Source: Rhytidiadelphus loreus (taxonomy: Eukaryota > Streptophyta > Bryopsida > Hypnales > Hylocomiaceae). Taken from it: a stretch of 64,000 nucleotides of DNA. The position numbers and the translations under genes are program-made. The DNA lies in NCBI GenBank assembly GCA_947034895.1, contig OX344765.1:47559001-47623000 (forward strand), given 5' to 3'. The notes under the pieces are model-generated. The model had not been told where the DNA came from and did no database searches. It saw only the letters and a program-made list of their open reading frames with translations. Shown piece after piece: positions 11,761 through 24,799 of this stretch. Position 1 is the stretch's first letter. Each line of letters opens with the position of its first letter.

Positions 11761-13487
11761 GAATATGACAGTTTTGTGTAAGATGACCATAAATTATGAA
11801 TTCACTTTCACACCGAAGGCACTTATGAATCTTAAAATAAATTACTTCAAAAATTTACTTTTGGCTCTGTAGATAAGCTTAGGATCTAATTAGAAATTAT
11901 TCCCAAAAACTATTAGTAAAAGATTCGTTCCTAAGGAGGCTAATTAAATAGGGATACTTCCATGATAAACTCCTACTAGGTCATTGCAATCATAGATAAG
12001 ATAAGGAAAGTTCCTTAACCACAAGCATGAATGATTTCCTCTCGCATAAAATCTAATTACAAAATTTAATCACTCCACTCTGAAAGGCCACAAGGATAAG
12101 AACATTCTCCCAAATTGGTTTTCTATCTTTAACTTTAATATGTTCCTTTATCTTTATAATCTTCTTCAAATTCCTTTCTCTAAATCGGCTTCACATCGTC
12201 CGCTACATTCTTTAATTAATCTTCAATACCAAGCACTAGTTAACCTGATTCGGCGCTTATCCAAGCACAGCCTGACTGGCCTTCCGACTCCTACTAAGGC
12301 AGTACTACACCAACTAGATCTTCGCATTCTAACTCAACAACTACATGATCTTTTCTTTCCAATTTCGGAATCACAATTGTAACACAATCGGGTTTGGAAT
12401 AATTTTGTTCCCGACAAAATTTACAATTTTTACAAATTGATTTGGATTTGATCTTTTTCTCTTCCATGATCTCAACGTTAAAACTAATGCTTTCACAATT
12501 CAATTTCCCTATTTGGATATAAACTCAACTTACTACAATGACACACCTAATTTGTTGTTACACTCCAATTGTCTAACACAACATTGCTATTTATAAACTT
12601 CCAAATAGGCCCAATGCATAATTTTACACCATACGCACATCAAACACCAATTTAGCTTTGAACGTAATTTTATATTAATTCCAAGAATTGGTGAGTAAAT
12701 CACCGTTACAATTTGTTCTAATATATTCTTCCAATTAGGTTATCATTGAACTCATACTGCCTATTATAATTCTCATCGGCTCTAATTGGCCTGTAACTTG
12801 GATAAATCTCTCAAAATACACACATAGGATGCATGCCACAATATCTGATTTTTTTAATCTTCTATCACATGAACTTCCTAATTGGAATTCAGCTACATAA
12901 ATTTCATCTTCCTATTTGCACTAACAAACTCATCAGCTTCATACGTAACCAATTAGGATACACACCACTCAAACACCATTCCTGTTTTCTTCACTGGACA
13001 CACTCTCCAACTTAAACACAAACCATACAAACACCATTTTAACTAACCCACATACACTCTTGTTAACACTCCAATTTGGACTTAATATTTGATAACACAA
13101 ACACAAACACATTTACTGTAAAACAAGCATAAAAGCACACAAAACAACAAAAACTACACAATACAAATTGGCTGGGACACACACTGGGATTCTCAACAGC
13201 GGGTAAAAAAAAAGAAACCACGCCAAATAGGAGCCAGAGAAGACAAATACCAACTGCAATAACTGACTAAGCTGATTCAACTAACTCAACAGACAACCAA
13301 TTCGGATTCATTAGCCTTCAGTGCCAACTTGGAAATCCGACTTACCAACAAGGATCTGACTCATTCCAACTCAGACTGAACCATAAAGACAAACCAACCT
13401 ACTTGGAATACGCACATAACGACCCAAATTAGACCAACCACTAAACCAAATTAACTCCAATTAGGCAAAAAAAACCACAAACATCCT
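11761..13487. other. AT-rich intergenic stretch, no gene seen
   Basis: From about 12000 the plus strand is C-rich and G-poor (many CAATTAG and CCAATTT words). No domain, splice chain, RNA gene or repeat with clear ends was found. The frames at 12140-12382 and 12833-13015 look like chance frames. Confidence 0.5.
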
Positions 13488-13639
13488 ACAAAAAGACAAG
13501 GTTGCTATTCTGTGAGCGTGTGAGCATAAGCTTGTGAGCCTGTGAGCATATAATTTTTTAGAGATTTCATTTCAAAATTTTGGTTAAATTTTATTATTTT
13601 TGGTACCTATTATTACGGACCTATTTCCGTGGACCTATT

Positions 13640-14070
13640 ACTGTGTTCCCTTGAACAACTTTGATTTGCTACTTATTGGACTTTGTTAGATTTTAAGAAG
13701 AAAAAAATTGATAATTAAATAGGATTCGCTTGAAATCGGTTAAAGATGTTCCATTAAGATTTTGATTTTATAACCACTCCCCTCTTGTTGTTGGGTACCT
13801 CTTGGTGACGAGAGGACCCCCTTAGAGACTGAAAAAAATAAAAATGAAAAAAAATAAAAAATAAAATAAAATAAAATAAAATAGTTTGTTTGTTTGTTTG
13901 TACCCGTGGTTAGGGGTACCTCTTGGCGCCGAGAGGTAACCCAACAACAAGAGGGAAGTGGTTATAATCTCAATGGAACAACCTCAGTCGATTTCAAACG
14001 AATCGTAATTAATAACCATTTTTTTTCCTTAAAGTTCAATAAGTAGCACATCAACTTGAAGATAAGTGCT
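13640..14070. repeat. Long inverted repeat (hairpin) nested in the MULE-like element
   Basis: Left arm about 13645-13830 and right arm about 13905-14065 are reverse complements with scattered changes. Key left-arm words are GAAATCGGTTAAAGATGTTCC, ATAACCACTCCCCTCTTG and TTGTTGGGTACCTCTTGG. The loop of about 75 bp carries an AAAAT run and GTTTGTTTGTTTG. A third, shorter relative lies at about 14070-14120. The arm core includes the palindrome-like CTCTTGGCGCCGAGAGG. Confidence 0.7.
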
Positions 14071-14169
14071 TGATCCTCCTCTCGGCGCTGAGAGGTATCA
14101 AGCAACAAGAGGGGAGTGATTAACCAAATGACCATTTGATCAAAGATGGAAGAGTTGGATCTCTAGAAG

Positions 14170-14700
14170 GTCCTACAAGAGAACAATGGTCAACTAATCA
14201 ACAATTTGGTGTAACTAAGCTCACTCTTTACAAAATAATCCCTATCAACCAAATATTGTCTTCCAAAATCATAATAAGTCCAATTACCAGCATGTAAATA
14301 CATCAAGGCAAAAGTATAGGTACCCTCCATCGGTTTCGATAGGATCCACGCTACTACAAGATAGTGATCAACAAAAATGAAATTTGGTGCAGCCAAGTTT
14401 TTTCCAAATATATTGAGTTCCAATTAACAATCTTTCTTTTCTAAAATCTAAACAAGTTCATTGACTTGTAAATCCACAAAGAAGTGTTGGTACCTTTTCA
14501 TTGACCATGAGAAGATCTATGATGCTACAAGAGAATGATGAACCAAAATAAAATTTACTATGACAAAGATCATTAGATATAAAAATAATTCCTATTAACA
14601 ATTTAAAAAAAAATCTAAACAAGTTCAACGATGGCGCATCAAGAGAATATTATTGATACCCTCCTATCAGCCCCGTAAAGACCCACATTGCTATAGAACA
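14170..14700. repeat. Degenerate ~170-180 bp tandem repeat, about 3 copies
   Basis: Units start around CTACAAGAGAACAATGG (14172), CTACAAGATAGTGATC (14355), CTACAAGAGAATGATG (14526) and CTATAGAACAATAATC (14690). Shared words include AAATTTGGTG, CCAATTAAC, AATCTAAACAAGTTCA and GGTACC. Noncoding. Confidence 0.5.
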
Positions 14701-15068
14701 ATAATCAATCAATATTCTATACAAATTTATTTCCATCTCCATCCATCTTTCATATCAATTAAGTTCATCATTTTCATAATGTGTACTTCTAATATTTTAG
14801 ACAACATTGGAAATTATAATTTTCATCTAAATTCTACATAACCACGGTAATAGGTCTATGGTAATAGGTTTATAGTAATAGGTGCAAAATTTTACCAAAA
14901 ATAGTAAAATTTGACTAAATTTTTTAAATGGAATCTATTTTTAGAAATATTATTAAGTTTTTTAGTGCTTCTACAAATTTTTGAACTCAACGCTCACATA
15001 ATCCCTGCTCACCGCTCACAAGCTCATGCTCACACGCTCACAGAATAGCACCGCTATACAAAAAGGCA

Positions 15069-16245
15069 TCAAAATACACCATAAACCTCAAAAATAGAAC
15101 CCAGTTTAGATCCAACTTGGCAATCTACAAGCTCCATTGCTCTCTACATTGCTTGTGAAGGTTGATCAAAGGTTTGAAGCCTTGTTTTAGACATGACAGA
15201 AATTGGCAATGGAAATTTTCACATAGATATTGAAGCCCTTAAAGAATTAGATTTCTATTGGCAATCAATTTTTCATTGATGTTCTTTGGCTATTCATTTA
15301 TAATTTTACTTAAAATTAAAATATATAATTTCTTTTAGATATTGACCGACAATTTGGAAAAATGAATTTGCAACCATGGAGTGTTGATTTTCTAATTTCA
15401 AAATGATACAATAAAAAAAACTTGACTCTAACGTTCTACACTATAATATCAACCTATGGAAAGATTTTCAGATTTTTTAAACATATGTTGCATTTGATAT
15501 GATTTGTTTCACTTTATATTCAAAAATTCATGTTAATTTCAAATTTTTCTTCCAAAAAAGTGAAAATTTTACAACTTAAAGAAGACATGTAATCACGTCT
15601 CTTGAAAAATAAATATAAAAATTAAATTCTTATGTACTTGCAAATGGAGTTTGAAAAAGTAATAATAGGTTTATCTTTTGAAGATTATAAGGATGTAGAC
15701 TTCAATTGATGTGGAAGTCTTGGCAATTGTAAACTTGTTATGGTGGGCTTTGGAGGTGTATGTTGACTAGTAGCCAACATTGGACCCTATATGTATCAAT
15801 ATAGAAACCTCAAAGATCCATACCTCATAAAAAAACTTTCAACTTAAATATTTATTCTTTAATTCTAAATTGTTCTTGCCTTTATTTTGTATGTTAATTG
15901 GATATCAAAGGTTTTCATTAGTTCCTTCAAAATCTTTTGAATAACCTCAATTGAAAAGCCACTTTGGACTTCAATTTTAATCTAATTAACTTTGAAATTT
16001 TAATATTTCCAAGAAAAGCTACATTTCATCAATTTAGTCATGTCTTAAAAGGCATCCTATGGTTGCAAAGTTGGACCTACATATGTCAATAGAGAAATCC
16101 CAAAGGTTACTCCAAAAATCAACTAAACTGACCTAAAGGTTATCTATGAAATAACTAACTTATTTTCCATAAAAATATGATACTACTTCTAATTACATTG
16201 TATATAACTTTTCTATATCCACAACAAGATTACTTACATTACATC
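15069..16245. other. AT-rich intergenic stretch, nothing recognised
   Basis: No gene, RNA, or repeat with definable ends was seen here. Confidence 0.5.
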
Positions 16246-17127
16246 TTAATCCATAAAGTCTCATTTCTTTTTTTCATCAAAAAACACTCAAAATTGTCAT
16301 TTCTATAGTAGAGAGCTAAAAATTCTTAAAATTATTTCTCTACATTTCTAAATGTAGGATCTTGCACTAAACTAGTATAATAATGTGTGGAAGAAATTTC
16401 AAAAAAATTGACTACGTAGATTGTAAGATATTTGTGTTTAAAGTGAAGAAACCATATTTTTTTGCAACTAAAATGATTAGATTATAAGACCTTGAATCTT
16501 GTTAGCTTGAAATTTTTGCACTGTAGATTTTGCATACAATTTTTTCTAAAAAAACACTTGATTTTCATTCTTTATAAAATTGTTCAGTAGAAGCAAGTTT
16601 GAATTTGAAGGAAAATCTAAATTGTTAATAGCTTTAGGATGGAATTGCAACACACTAATAAATCCCAACAATGAGATTGTTCAAACAAGTATATTAAACC
16701 TTGTCTCATGTTTTTTTTGACAATTGCAAAAATTGAATTAAAAAACAAATCCAATACATTATTTCCTCAAGAAGTTTCTATGATTGCCTCCAATACAAGA
16801 ATCTCCATAGCTTTCACATCACTAATCCAAATGGAATGAACCAAGTTTTCAGTATACACAAAAAGACAATCTATTAGAAAAAAAATTCTTAAAATTTTAT
16901 CCAAATATTTGTAGTTTTCTTTTGTTGCCTATTGGCCTAAATTTTGATTAAGATGTCATAGCTTTTGTTTCCATACACCAATTGAAATAAAAATTATATT
17001 CTAAATAAGCAAATGAATTTTCTATCTTAACTAAAAATTCAAAAAATTGTGCCAAAAAATGAGATGATAGGAACCAATTGGAACTCTCATTTGTCCCTTA
17101 GGGGACAATGGGACTTTTAAGGATTAA
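16246..17127 (-). mobile_element. TTAA-flanked piggyBac-like element, copy 3
   Basis: Left end TTAATCCATAAAGTCTCA, right end GGGACTTTTAAGGATTAA, 882 bp. The hairpin TTTGTCCCTTAGGGGACAAT is near the right end, so the copy is inverted relative to copies 1 and 2. Inner words AAAACACTCAAAATTGTC and CCAATTGAAATAAAAATT match the copies at 48042 and 51220. Confidence 0.7.
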
Positions 17128-17269
17128 ATGTTGCTTTAATGAGGTGAAAAAAATAAAATATTGCAATGACAACATTGTGATGAAAGGACCAACCCTTATT
17201 CTTGTAATACCATTCTATCATACTTTATTCTAAGAATACTAACTAAAACACGAATATGGCAAATGAAGG

Positions 17270-17980
17270 GCAAATTCTTTGCTATGTTTATATCAACTAA
17301 TACTCCCAAAAATCCAACTAAAACATGAATTTGACAAGTCAGTGGAGATTTTGTTCTTTGCTCTATTGCTTTTCATTGTTGACCTTCCATCCATGTTTCT
17401 TCTATCTTCCTCCTCTTGTCACATCAATTGTTGTTCCAATGAGACCAACAATAATATAGAAAGGAAAGTATCTGAGAAGCACATTGTCACAAACAGATTG
17501 TATGATTATTCTTCCATTGACAAGCAAATCATGTTCCCTTGGCTTTCATTGTCAATTGTCAATTCTAATTACAAGAAGGCCAACGAATCTGGAAAATTAG
17601 GACCAAGATATGTTATATTCTCCACAGGCTTTCATTGTCTACCTTCTAGCTTTGTTTCCCTTCACATCAACCCTAATTCCAAAAAAGACCAACAAAAACA
17701 ATAGACAACAAGAATTTTGCAAATCTTGGATAGATTATGACTTGCCTCCATCTCCTTTCATTGTTGACCTTCCATCCTCTTTATCCTTTGTCTCCATCTT
17801 CTTGCACAATCACATCAACCCTAGTCCTAAAGAAACTAACAAAAACCTAGGATGACAATTCAAGGTCATACTATGTAATTTTTTCTATTGCCTTCATGGT
17901 TGACCTTCCATGTTCTTTTTCCTTCACTTCTATTTTCATGTCCCATCACATCAACCTTAATTCTCTTGCATGACTACTTT
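17270..17980. repeat. Degenerate tandem-type repeat
   Basis: Four or more diverged units with the order TTTCATTGTTGACCTTCCAT, CTTTGTCTCCATCTTC, CACATCAACCCTAATTCC, AAAAGACCAACAAAAAC. It is related to 11270-11760. The 141-codon plus-strand frame at 17279-17704 lies entirely in this repeat, has no recognisable domain, and is therefore not called as a gene. Confidence 0.5.
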
Positions 17981-18943
17981 TGTGTTCACTACATACTTCA
18001 AATATAAATCAAATGTAATTCAAATGTAGCAAGTCTCACATAAAAATACTTAGAGAACACAAGCGTATATAATCCCTTGCACTAACAAACTCTAGCAATT
18101 GTACAAAAATAAGAAATACAAAATAACTAGATAGCAACAAAAACAAAATAATAAATATTCTTCTAATATGAATACCAACAACAGTTAAGCACTCATGCAT
18201 AACCTATGATAGAACAAGATCAACAAGAAGCTTACCGACTCTATGAAAATGAAAAATTAATATAGCATCTTGCATTAGAACACAATTTCAACAAATACAA
18301 ACAAAAAAAATGCTTAAAACAAAAAAAATTTGAATAGCAACAACCATCAACAACATATTATTTTGCCACTTCAAATTCCAATAACAATAAAAAGCAATTA
18401 GCATTGTAAATTGAGTTGCATGATAATCTTAAAAACCATTATGCTTCAACTTAGATCCACAAACACAAAATGTAAAGTAGAGAACACCAAATGGTCACTA
18501 TAGAAGAAGACAGACATTGGTAGTGGTGATACAGAAAATAACTTGTTAGATTCTTGCCTTCTTCTTTTAGTGTTGTTCTTCTTATATCTTTAACCAATAT
18601 GAAATATATAAAAAGAGACCAAAATATCTTTTACATCAACCTTCAAAAGTTTTAAGTCCACTTTTTTTTAAATATAAAAAAATGTAAAATATTATCATGC
18701 ACTTAAAAAATTTCCATGAACATTTGAAGGATTGTATTTTTCAACAGTATTTGGAAATATTGTGGTAAAAGTAGTGCATTTGTTGAGTATTATCCGACTT
18801 TTCAATGATAATGATAATGACACTTTCTTAGAAAGAAGGAATTAGGAGATAGAAATTTGAGTCATAAGTTGGATTTGGAGACTTAAAAAACAAATTTGGT
18901 TTGAAAGATTTTGGTAATATACTAATATACCATTTGACTCACC
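17981..18943. other. AT-rich intergenic stretch, nothing recognised
   Basis: No coding, RNA or transposon signature seen. Confidence 0.5.
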
Positions 18944-19382
18944 TTAAACTCCTAAAGGACCAAATAATGTTTTTTTGGCAATATAATAGTTTTGGATAGC
19001 TAAGTGAGAATAGAAATATTCACTATATTATTTGAAATGTTATAAAAAAATTTAGCATGTAGCGAGTTCTTTCACAAAAATAAAGAAAAAAAAATTCAAG
19101 AAAAAAAGTGAAACTAACTTGTCCAAAAGTCTTCCCGAATTAGAGCCGCCTAGAATTTAGATGCCTCAAAAAACATTTTTGTCAACTTTAAACACTATAA
19201 TCTTGCAATCTACGCGGTCTAAGTCTCCAATTTTTTACTACAATATGATAAATTAGTCTACCACTAGATCTTTTGATAAGTTGCAACAAGATTTCATATG
19301 TCATTTGGGGGGGCTTTTGCCATCAACCAATCCATTTTGAGTGTTATTAGGTGAAACATAGTCAAAAAATGTTAGAGGTTAA
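18944..19382 (+). mobile_element. TTAA-flanked piggyBac-like element, deleted copy 4
   Basis: Starts TTAAACTCCTAAAGGACC and ends near TTAGAGGTTAA, 439 bp. The interior words CTTGCAATCTACGCGGTC and CATTTTGAGTGTTATT match the right half of the 8564 copy. The hairpin region is lost. Confidence 0.6.
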
Positions 19383-19944
19383 AAAAGAATTTATTTTGCT
19401 ACTCCATTATTTCTACTTAATACCTTGTTCCCAAACAAGGTCTTTGTGATGGAGTGCAAATAGTTGTGAGTTTGTGACATTTTGGCATAAAGCCTTATTC
19501 AAAGGCAATTGTCCCCGTACAAGGTTTGAAAGCATTCATTCCATACATCAGCTTGAATCTTTCTTGAATGCAATTGCCCTTGCATTTTAAACCTTGCTAA
19601 TTTCTTGAAATATGACATTTACTATGACAATTGATAAATCACTAGGACAATCACAAAAGCATGTAGGAGTAGACTTACATTCACTTGTTTAAAACCATGG
19701 ATAGTAAGTTCAACGCTGTATAATCAGGAGCCAATGTATAGTCTACATGATTTTACTTCCAAACAATAGGACAATAATTAAAATTTAAGTGCAAGTATTA
19801 TGTATCAAGAAGTATGACTAAGGTAATGTAACGATTTCACATTTTTGAAACCAAATCATGGAATTTTATCCTAATTTTAAATATGGTCATCTACTTGTCA
19901 ATGGTCTTAACTATTGAGGCACAACATGATTTAGGCAAATCTAC
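19383..19944. other. Intergenic, nothing recognised
   Basis: AT-rich sequence with no supported feature. Confidence 0.5.
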
Positions 19945-19952
19945 TACACAAT

Positions 19953-20536
19953 CTAGGGGAGGACACTCTCACTACATTTGGGGTACCTACGTGCGGCGGT
20001 GGAAAAAGTAATTCATGTAATTCACCTTGAATAAACTATAATTTCATTCTAAAATTTTGAGCTTTGTTTAACAATGACTAAAGGTTTCTATTGACAAAAA
20101 ATTCAATTCCAAATAACATAAGATATATTGTCTAGAAAGGGTTGAAAAATGAACTAAAATGGCATGTTCTCCAACTAAAATATTTATAGAGCTCACATGA
20201 AGATGACTATTGCATCAATATTCAACCAAAATAAACTTTCAATAGAAAGCTATTCTATATAATTTTTTTTTCATTTTTCAAATTTTTTTTTCTTATATAA
20301 TATAGAGGTGTGAAAGTTATTTTCAGCTTTACAGTGTATCTTTTTTCTTCAAAAATTTATAACTAATTACTATTAGCACAAAAAAATACCAATAATTCAA
20401 AACATAAACTTATAAAGTAGTAAAATCTATCCATAATTTTTTTTTTGAAAAAGAAATTAAATTTTAAGGTGTATTACTTGTTTTACTTTTTCCGCCGCAC
20501 GTAGTTTGCTAAAACATAGGGAGTGTCCTCCCCGGG
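19953..20536. mobile_element. hAT-like non-autonomous element, 584 bp
   Basis: An exact 8-bp duplication, TACACAAT, lies at 19945-19952 and 20537-20544. The ends are inverted: CTAGGGGAGGACACTC on the left, and GAGTGTCCTCCCCGGG on the right, reading CCCGGGGAGGACACTC when reversed. Both subterminal regions carry ACGTGCGGCGG followed by GAAAAAGTAA in inverted orientation. An 8-bp target duplication is typical of the hAT superfamily. No transposase frame is present. Confidence 0.75.
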
Positions 20537-20544
20537 TACACAAT

Positions 20545-22165
20545 AGAACTCTTAATCTTTTTTAAATCTTTTTTGCTTCTAATCACTAAGATGATTCTAT
20601 ATGGAAACACTTTTGGTTTGGTTCAAAGAATTTATTTGATTGTTAATTTTTTTTAAAGAAGCATTATCATAATACTGTCTAGCTACAATGAAAGTTTTTT
20701 TGTAAATTTTCAACATAAAAGGTGTGAAATCATTCAAGTAACAATCTAAAATAAGTAGTGAAGTATCAAAGCAAGAAAGGATTTATTGAAAAGCTTTTTG
20801 AAACATACCTGTCAAAACATTTTGTAGAACTTCAATACCAATTGAGTACAATTTAGGAAATTTTCCCTTATTGTTTTCCTTATATTTTTGTATTGTCGCC
20901 ATATGATTGGAACACATTATCAAATGATTTCAATTTGTCACCAAAAATGACTTTTTTTGTGACACTTCACCACTCCCTATAGTGCTACGCATAGTGTTTT
21001 TGAAAGTTCTTAAGCATTTTCATACTTAAAGATGTTAGAAATTAGAAAAATAAACAATGAAAGGTTCTTTTGAAACCATGTTCATTTCAACTTGAAAAGC
21101 ATGTAGGTTGAGTTAACAATCTAGGAAAGAGTAGTGAACGGAATATAATATAAAAAATCATGACAAGTTTTCAAAAAATAGAAACTTTAAATACTTTATA
21201 TATATACACACACTACTTTAAAGAACAAATTTTAGGAGTTTTTTTCATTTATTTACGATCCTATCAACATAGTACTTTGAACAATTTCTTGGCAAGTGAT
21301 TTACAAGAGTCAAAATCATAATAGTACTTGGTAGAACCTTTTCATAGGGGACTTGGTTACTCTCCACACAAAGTGGTTGGTAACATCTTAAAAAGGTACA
21401 TCATTGAAAATGATGTAAATTAGATTTCATAGAAAAAACGGTTCCTTCAAAACTTTCAATATTAAATGGGGTCATAAATAACAACACAAAAGTGATAAAA
21501 TTCTAGGATAATAAATAAAAACCTATAGCAAGTTTTTTTCACAAAATTACTAACACTTCCTATCAAACTTCAATATGGGTAGAAGGTTAGTAATTCTTTT
21601 TCAATTTCCATTTATAAAACTATGACTAGAACACTTTTCAATAACTTCTTAGTTGGGACCCAACATTTGTCTAAGTAGTTATAAAAAATTGAGCATCAAG
21701 AAGATATTTAAAAATCATCAAGATTTGTAGTTATTATTCATAATTTGACATGTATTCAATCACCATTGAATCTATTGTTGACTTTTTGTTATCTTTTCAA
21801 CTTAGTTAAGAGTTTCAAAACCTACAAAATTGAACTTTTCTAACCTTGGAAATACTTTTGTTGAATTTATAGCCATAAATGAAGGTGAAGATATATTTTA
21901 CCATAGTCCATCGACTAAACAATATTCAACTAATTAGCCTAATTGAATCATGTTATAATTCATAAATCATCAAATGTTAATTGCTTAGATGATCGATTTA
22001 ATATAGGTTGACCAAGTAGTTTTAACTTTGAGACAAGTGTGCAAGTTACTATAGTCAATGCAAGTGTGTGAGATAGTCTAAAATATCATTGAAGAGAGGA
22101 TCTAATTAAAGAGGATTAAGTCTACAATTTTGATATCTCAACAACCAAATCTCTTCATTAACATT
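20545..22165. other. AT-rich intergenic stretch, nothing recognised
   Basis: No coding chain, RNA or element with clear ends was seen. Confidence 0.5.
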
Positions 22166-22169
22166 GTTG

Positions 22170-23350
22170 TAACAAATATGCTTGGAAAAAAATTCATTTA
22201 CAAATGCTTTGTAGATTGGATTGAAGTCAAATTGTTAGAATGCTTTGCAAAGAATATGCTAGAAAAAATCTCATATACAGTTGTATTGTGGATTTAATTG
22301 CAGTCAATTTGTACATGCAATATTGGTGTGCCCTATTTTGTATTAAAATCATTTGTAAACTTGATTGAAGTTTGTTTTGTAGGTAATATTGTAAAGAATA
22401 TTCCAAACCAAATCTTATGTACAAATGCTCTATGGATTTGATTGAAGTCAATTTGTTCAAACGCATTGCAAAATATATGCTAGAAAAAATCTCACACACA
22501 ATTGTATTGTAGATTTAATTGTAGTTAATTTGATCATGCAATATTGGTGTGTCCTATTTGATGTTGAAATTATTTGTAAATTTGATTGAAGTTTGTTTTG
22601 TAGGTAATATTGTAAAGAATATTCCAAACCAAATCTTATGTACAAATGCTCTATGGATTTGATTGAAGTCAATTTGTTCAAACGCATTGCAAAATATATG
22701 CTAGAAAAAATCTCACACACAATTGTATTGTAGATTTAATTGTAGTTAATTTGATCATGCAATATTGGTGTGTCCTATTTGATGTTGAAATTATTTGTAA
22801 ATTTGATTGAAGTTTGTTTTGTAGGTAATATTGTAAAGAATATTCCAAACCAAATCTTATGTACAAATGCTCTATGGATTTGATTGAAGTCAATTTGTTC
22901 AAACGCATTGCAAAATATATGCTAGAAAAAATCTCACACACAATTGTATTGTAGATTTAATTGTAGTTAATTTGATCATGCAATATTGGTGTGTCCTATT
23001 TGATGTTGAAATTATTTGTAAATTTGATTGAAGTTTGTTTTGTAGGTAATATTGTAAAGAATATTCCAAACCAAATCTTATGTACAAATGCTCTATGGAT
23101 TTGATTGAAGTCAATTTGTTCAAACGCATTGCAAAATATGTGCTAAAAAAATCTCACGCATAATTGTATTGTGGATTTAATTGTAGTCAATTTGCACATG
23201 CATTAATGGTGTGTCCTATATGGTGTTGAAATCATTTGTAAATTTGATTGAAGTTTGTTTTGTAGGTATTATTGTAAAGAATATGCCAAAAACAAATCTT
23301 ATGTACAAACACTATATAGATTTGATTAAAGTCAATTTATACAAACAATA
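22170..23350. repeat. Tandem array of a 221-bp unit
   Basis: The word GCTAGAAAAAATCTCA (or a near match) begins at 22258, 22479, 22700, 22921 and 23142, a spacing of 221 bp. The three central units look identical by eye; the first and last are diverged and partial units lie at both edges. The minus-strand frames of about 87 codons repeat with the array and are not genes. The pattern of an identical core with diverged edges is typical of unequal crossing-over. Confidence 0.9.
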
Positions 23351-24171
23351 GTGATGTATTCTTTTTAATGTTGAAATTCCTAGTGAATATTAGGTTCACT
23401 TGGCTTCTCAAACCTTCCCATGGATGTTTTGATATTCACTTCCCAACCTTCAAGTGTATTAAAGTCTTAGTGTGTTCTTATCAATAATTAAAGAGTCCAC
23501 CCAAGGAGGGATTATTTCTTTGTGAATATATATTACATAGGATGAATGAGACACTTTGTATATGTGGATTCTCTCAAATCCATTTTAAGGTTTGTTGACC
23601 TAAAATAATAATATTCAATATGTCCCCCAAATTAATCATCTAGGTGATATCTAGATTTGTACAACTATATATGTATTTAAAATCATACACACCAATAATG
23701 GATATTCAATTTCTCTATACCCATAAAACATCTACCATAAATTTGTGATTGTGAAAAAAATAGACATATCATATTATTTAGTAACTAAATCCATTGATAG
23801 TGTTTGCACAGATAGAATTTTATGTAAGAAGGAAAAAAATTGAATGTCAAGATCTAATTATAGTCATTTTATAAGATTTTTATTTCTTAGATTTATTTAA
23901 GAGTGATCATTTCTTGAACTAAAAAATTTACTTTCAAGGTCAAACACATTTGTACCCCTTGAACTATAGAATATTAGTAAAGAAAAGTTCCAATAACTTT
24001 TAGCGTAGAAACATAAGAGCATGTACAAGAATTTGCCAATATCTAGATGGATAGAAAATGCAAGAGTATGTGCGTTTGGATCATATTTGCCTTCATCCGT
24101 TGTTTATAATTTGAATATATAGTTTTTATTGTGTTCAACAATATTTCTAGATATATGTAGGCACTATAATA

Positions 24172-24488
24172 GAATATGGTAAAAAAATTGCATTCAAGAT
24201 TGAGTACGTTTTTTTAGTACGGAGTTGTGCATGCCCACTATGCACGCAATCAACTTCTTTTTCAATTTCTGATTGCAATTTTGTAGAATTTCAAGGTGTG
24301 TGATATATTGTTGAAAATGTATTTTCAAGACCTTTTGAATGGTATGTCACATGCTAAAAATTCCAAAAATTGAAGTCGAAAATTGCAAAAGAAGTTATAA
24401 GCCCACTACATACACATGTACAAAAACGTGGCAAAGAAAATCATACTCAATTTTGAGTGCATTTTTTTTACCATGTTTTGTTATAGTG
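24172..24488. mobile_element. CACTA-ended MITE, 317 bp
   Basis: Starts CACTATAATAGAATATGGTA and ends TACCATGTTTTGTTATAGTG, with AGG directly outside both ends (a 3-bp duplication). CACTA...TAGTG ends with a 3-bp duplication are the signature of the CACTA (EnSpm) superfamily. The right end is nearly identical to the 76-bp hairpin at 50917. It sits inside a ~1.05 kb stretch absent from block A. Confidence 0.6.
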
Positions 24489-24799
24489 AGGGTAGCCAAA
24501 ACTTGGATTTGAGAACCTTTTTTATATAGGCATCATGCAACTTGTATAATTGACTAATCAATTATCAACTTTCTTCCTCCTGGAGGCAACAAACAACTTC
24601 TAAGCTATTGTACAAAGAGTTTAATAAATTTCCAAATGAAAAATGGCATTCAAATTGTATTTTGAAATACAAAATTTAGCTAAATACATGCATCTCTTGG
24701 AGCCTAAGAGAATGATATTGGAAATGTTAGGCTTAAGACTTGGCTCAAGATTCCTTAAAAACCAAGCTTATTGGATTTAAAATGATGTTGAACCAATAT

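Larger units (their letters stand above)
13499..15057. mobile_element. Mutator-like (MULE-type) non-autonomous element, ~1.56 kb
   Basis: Long inverted ends: GCTATTCTGTGAGCGTGTGA continues to GCATAAGCTTGTGAGC on the left, and the right end is its reverse complement with one change (about 36 bp). Weaker inversion continues about 100 bp further inside (CCTATTACTGTG words). Flanks are ACAAAAAGACA (13488-13498) and ACAAAAAGGCA (15058-15068), an 11-bp duplication with one mismatch. Long TIRs and a 9-11 bp duplication are typical of Mutator-like elements. No transposase is present. It contains a large hairpin (13640-14070) and a tandem repeat (14170-14700). Confidence 0.65.

Noticed and set aside
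17279..17704. 141-codon plus-strand frame
   Set aside because: Lies inside a degenerate repeat and resembles no protein family.
22227..23129. Four similar minus-strand frames of 76-90 codons
   Set aside because: They repeat exactly with the 221-bp tandem array and have no start context, domain or splice support.
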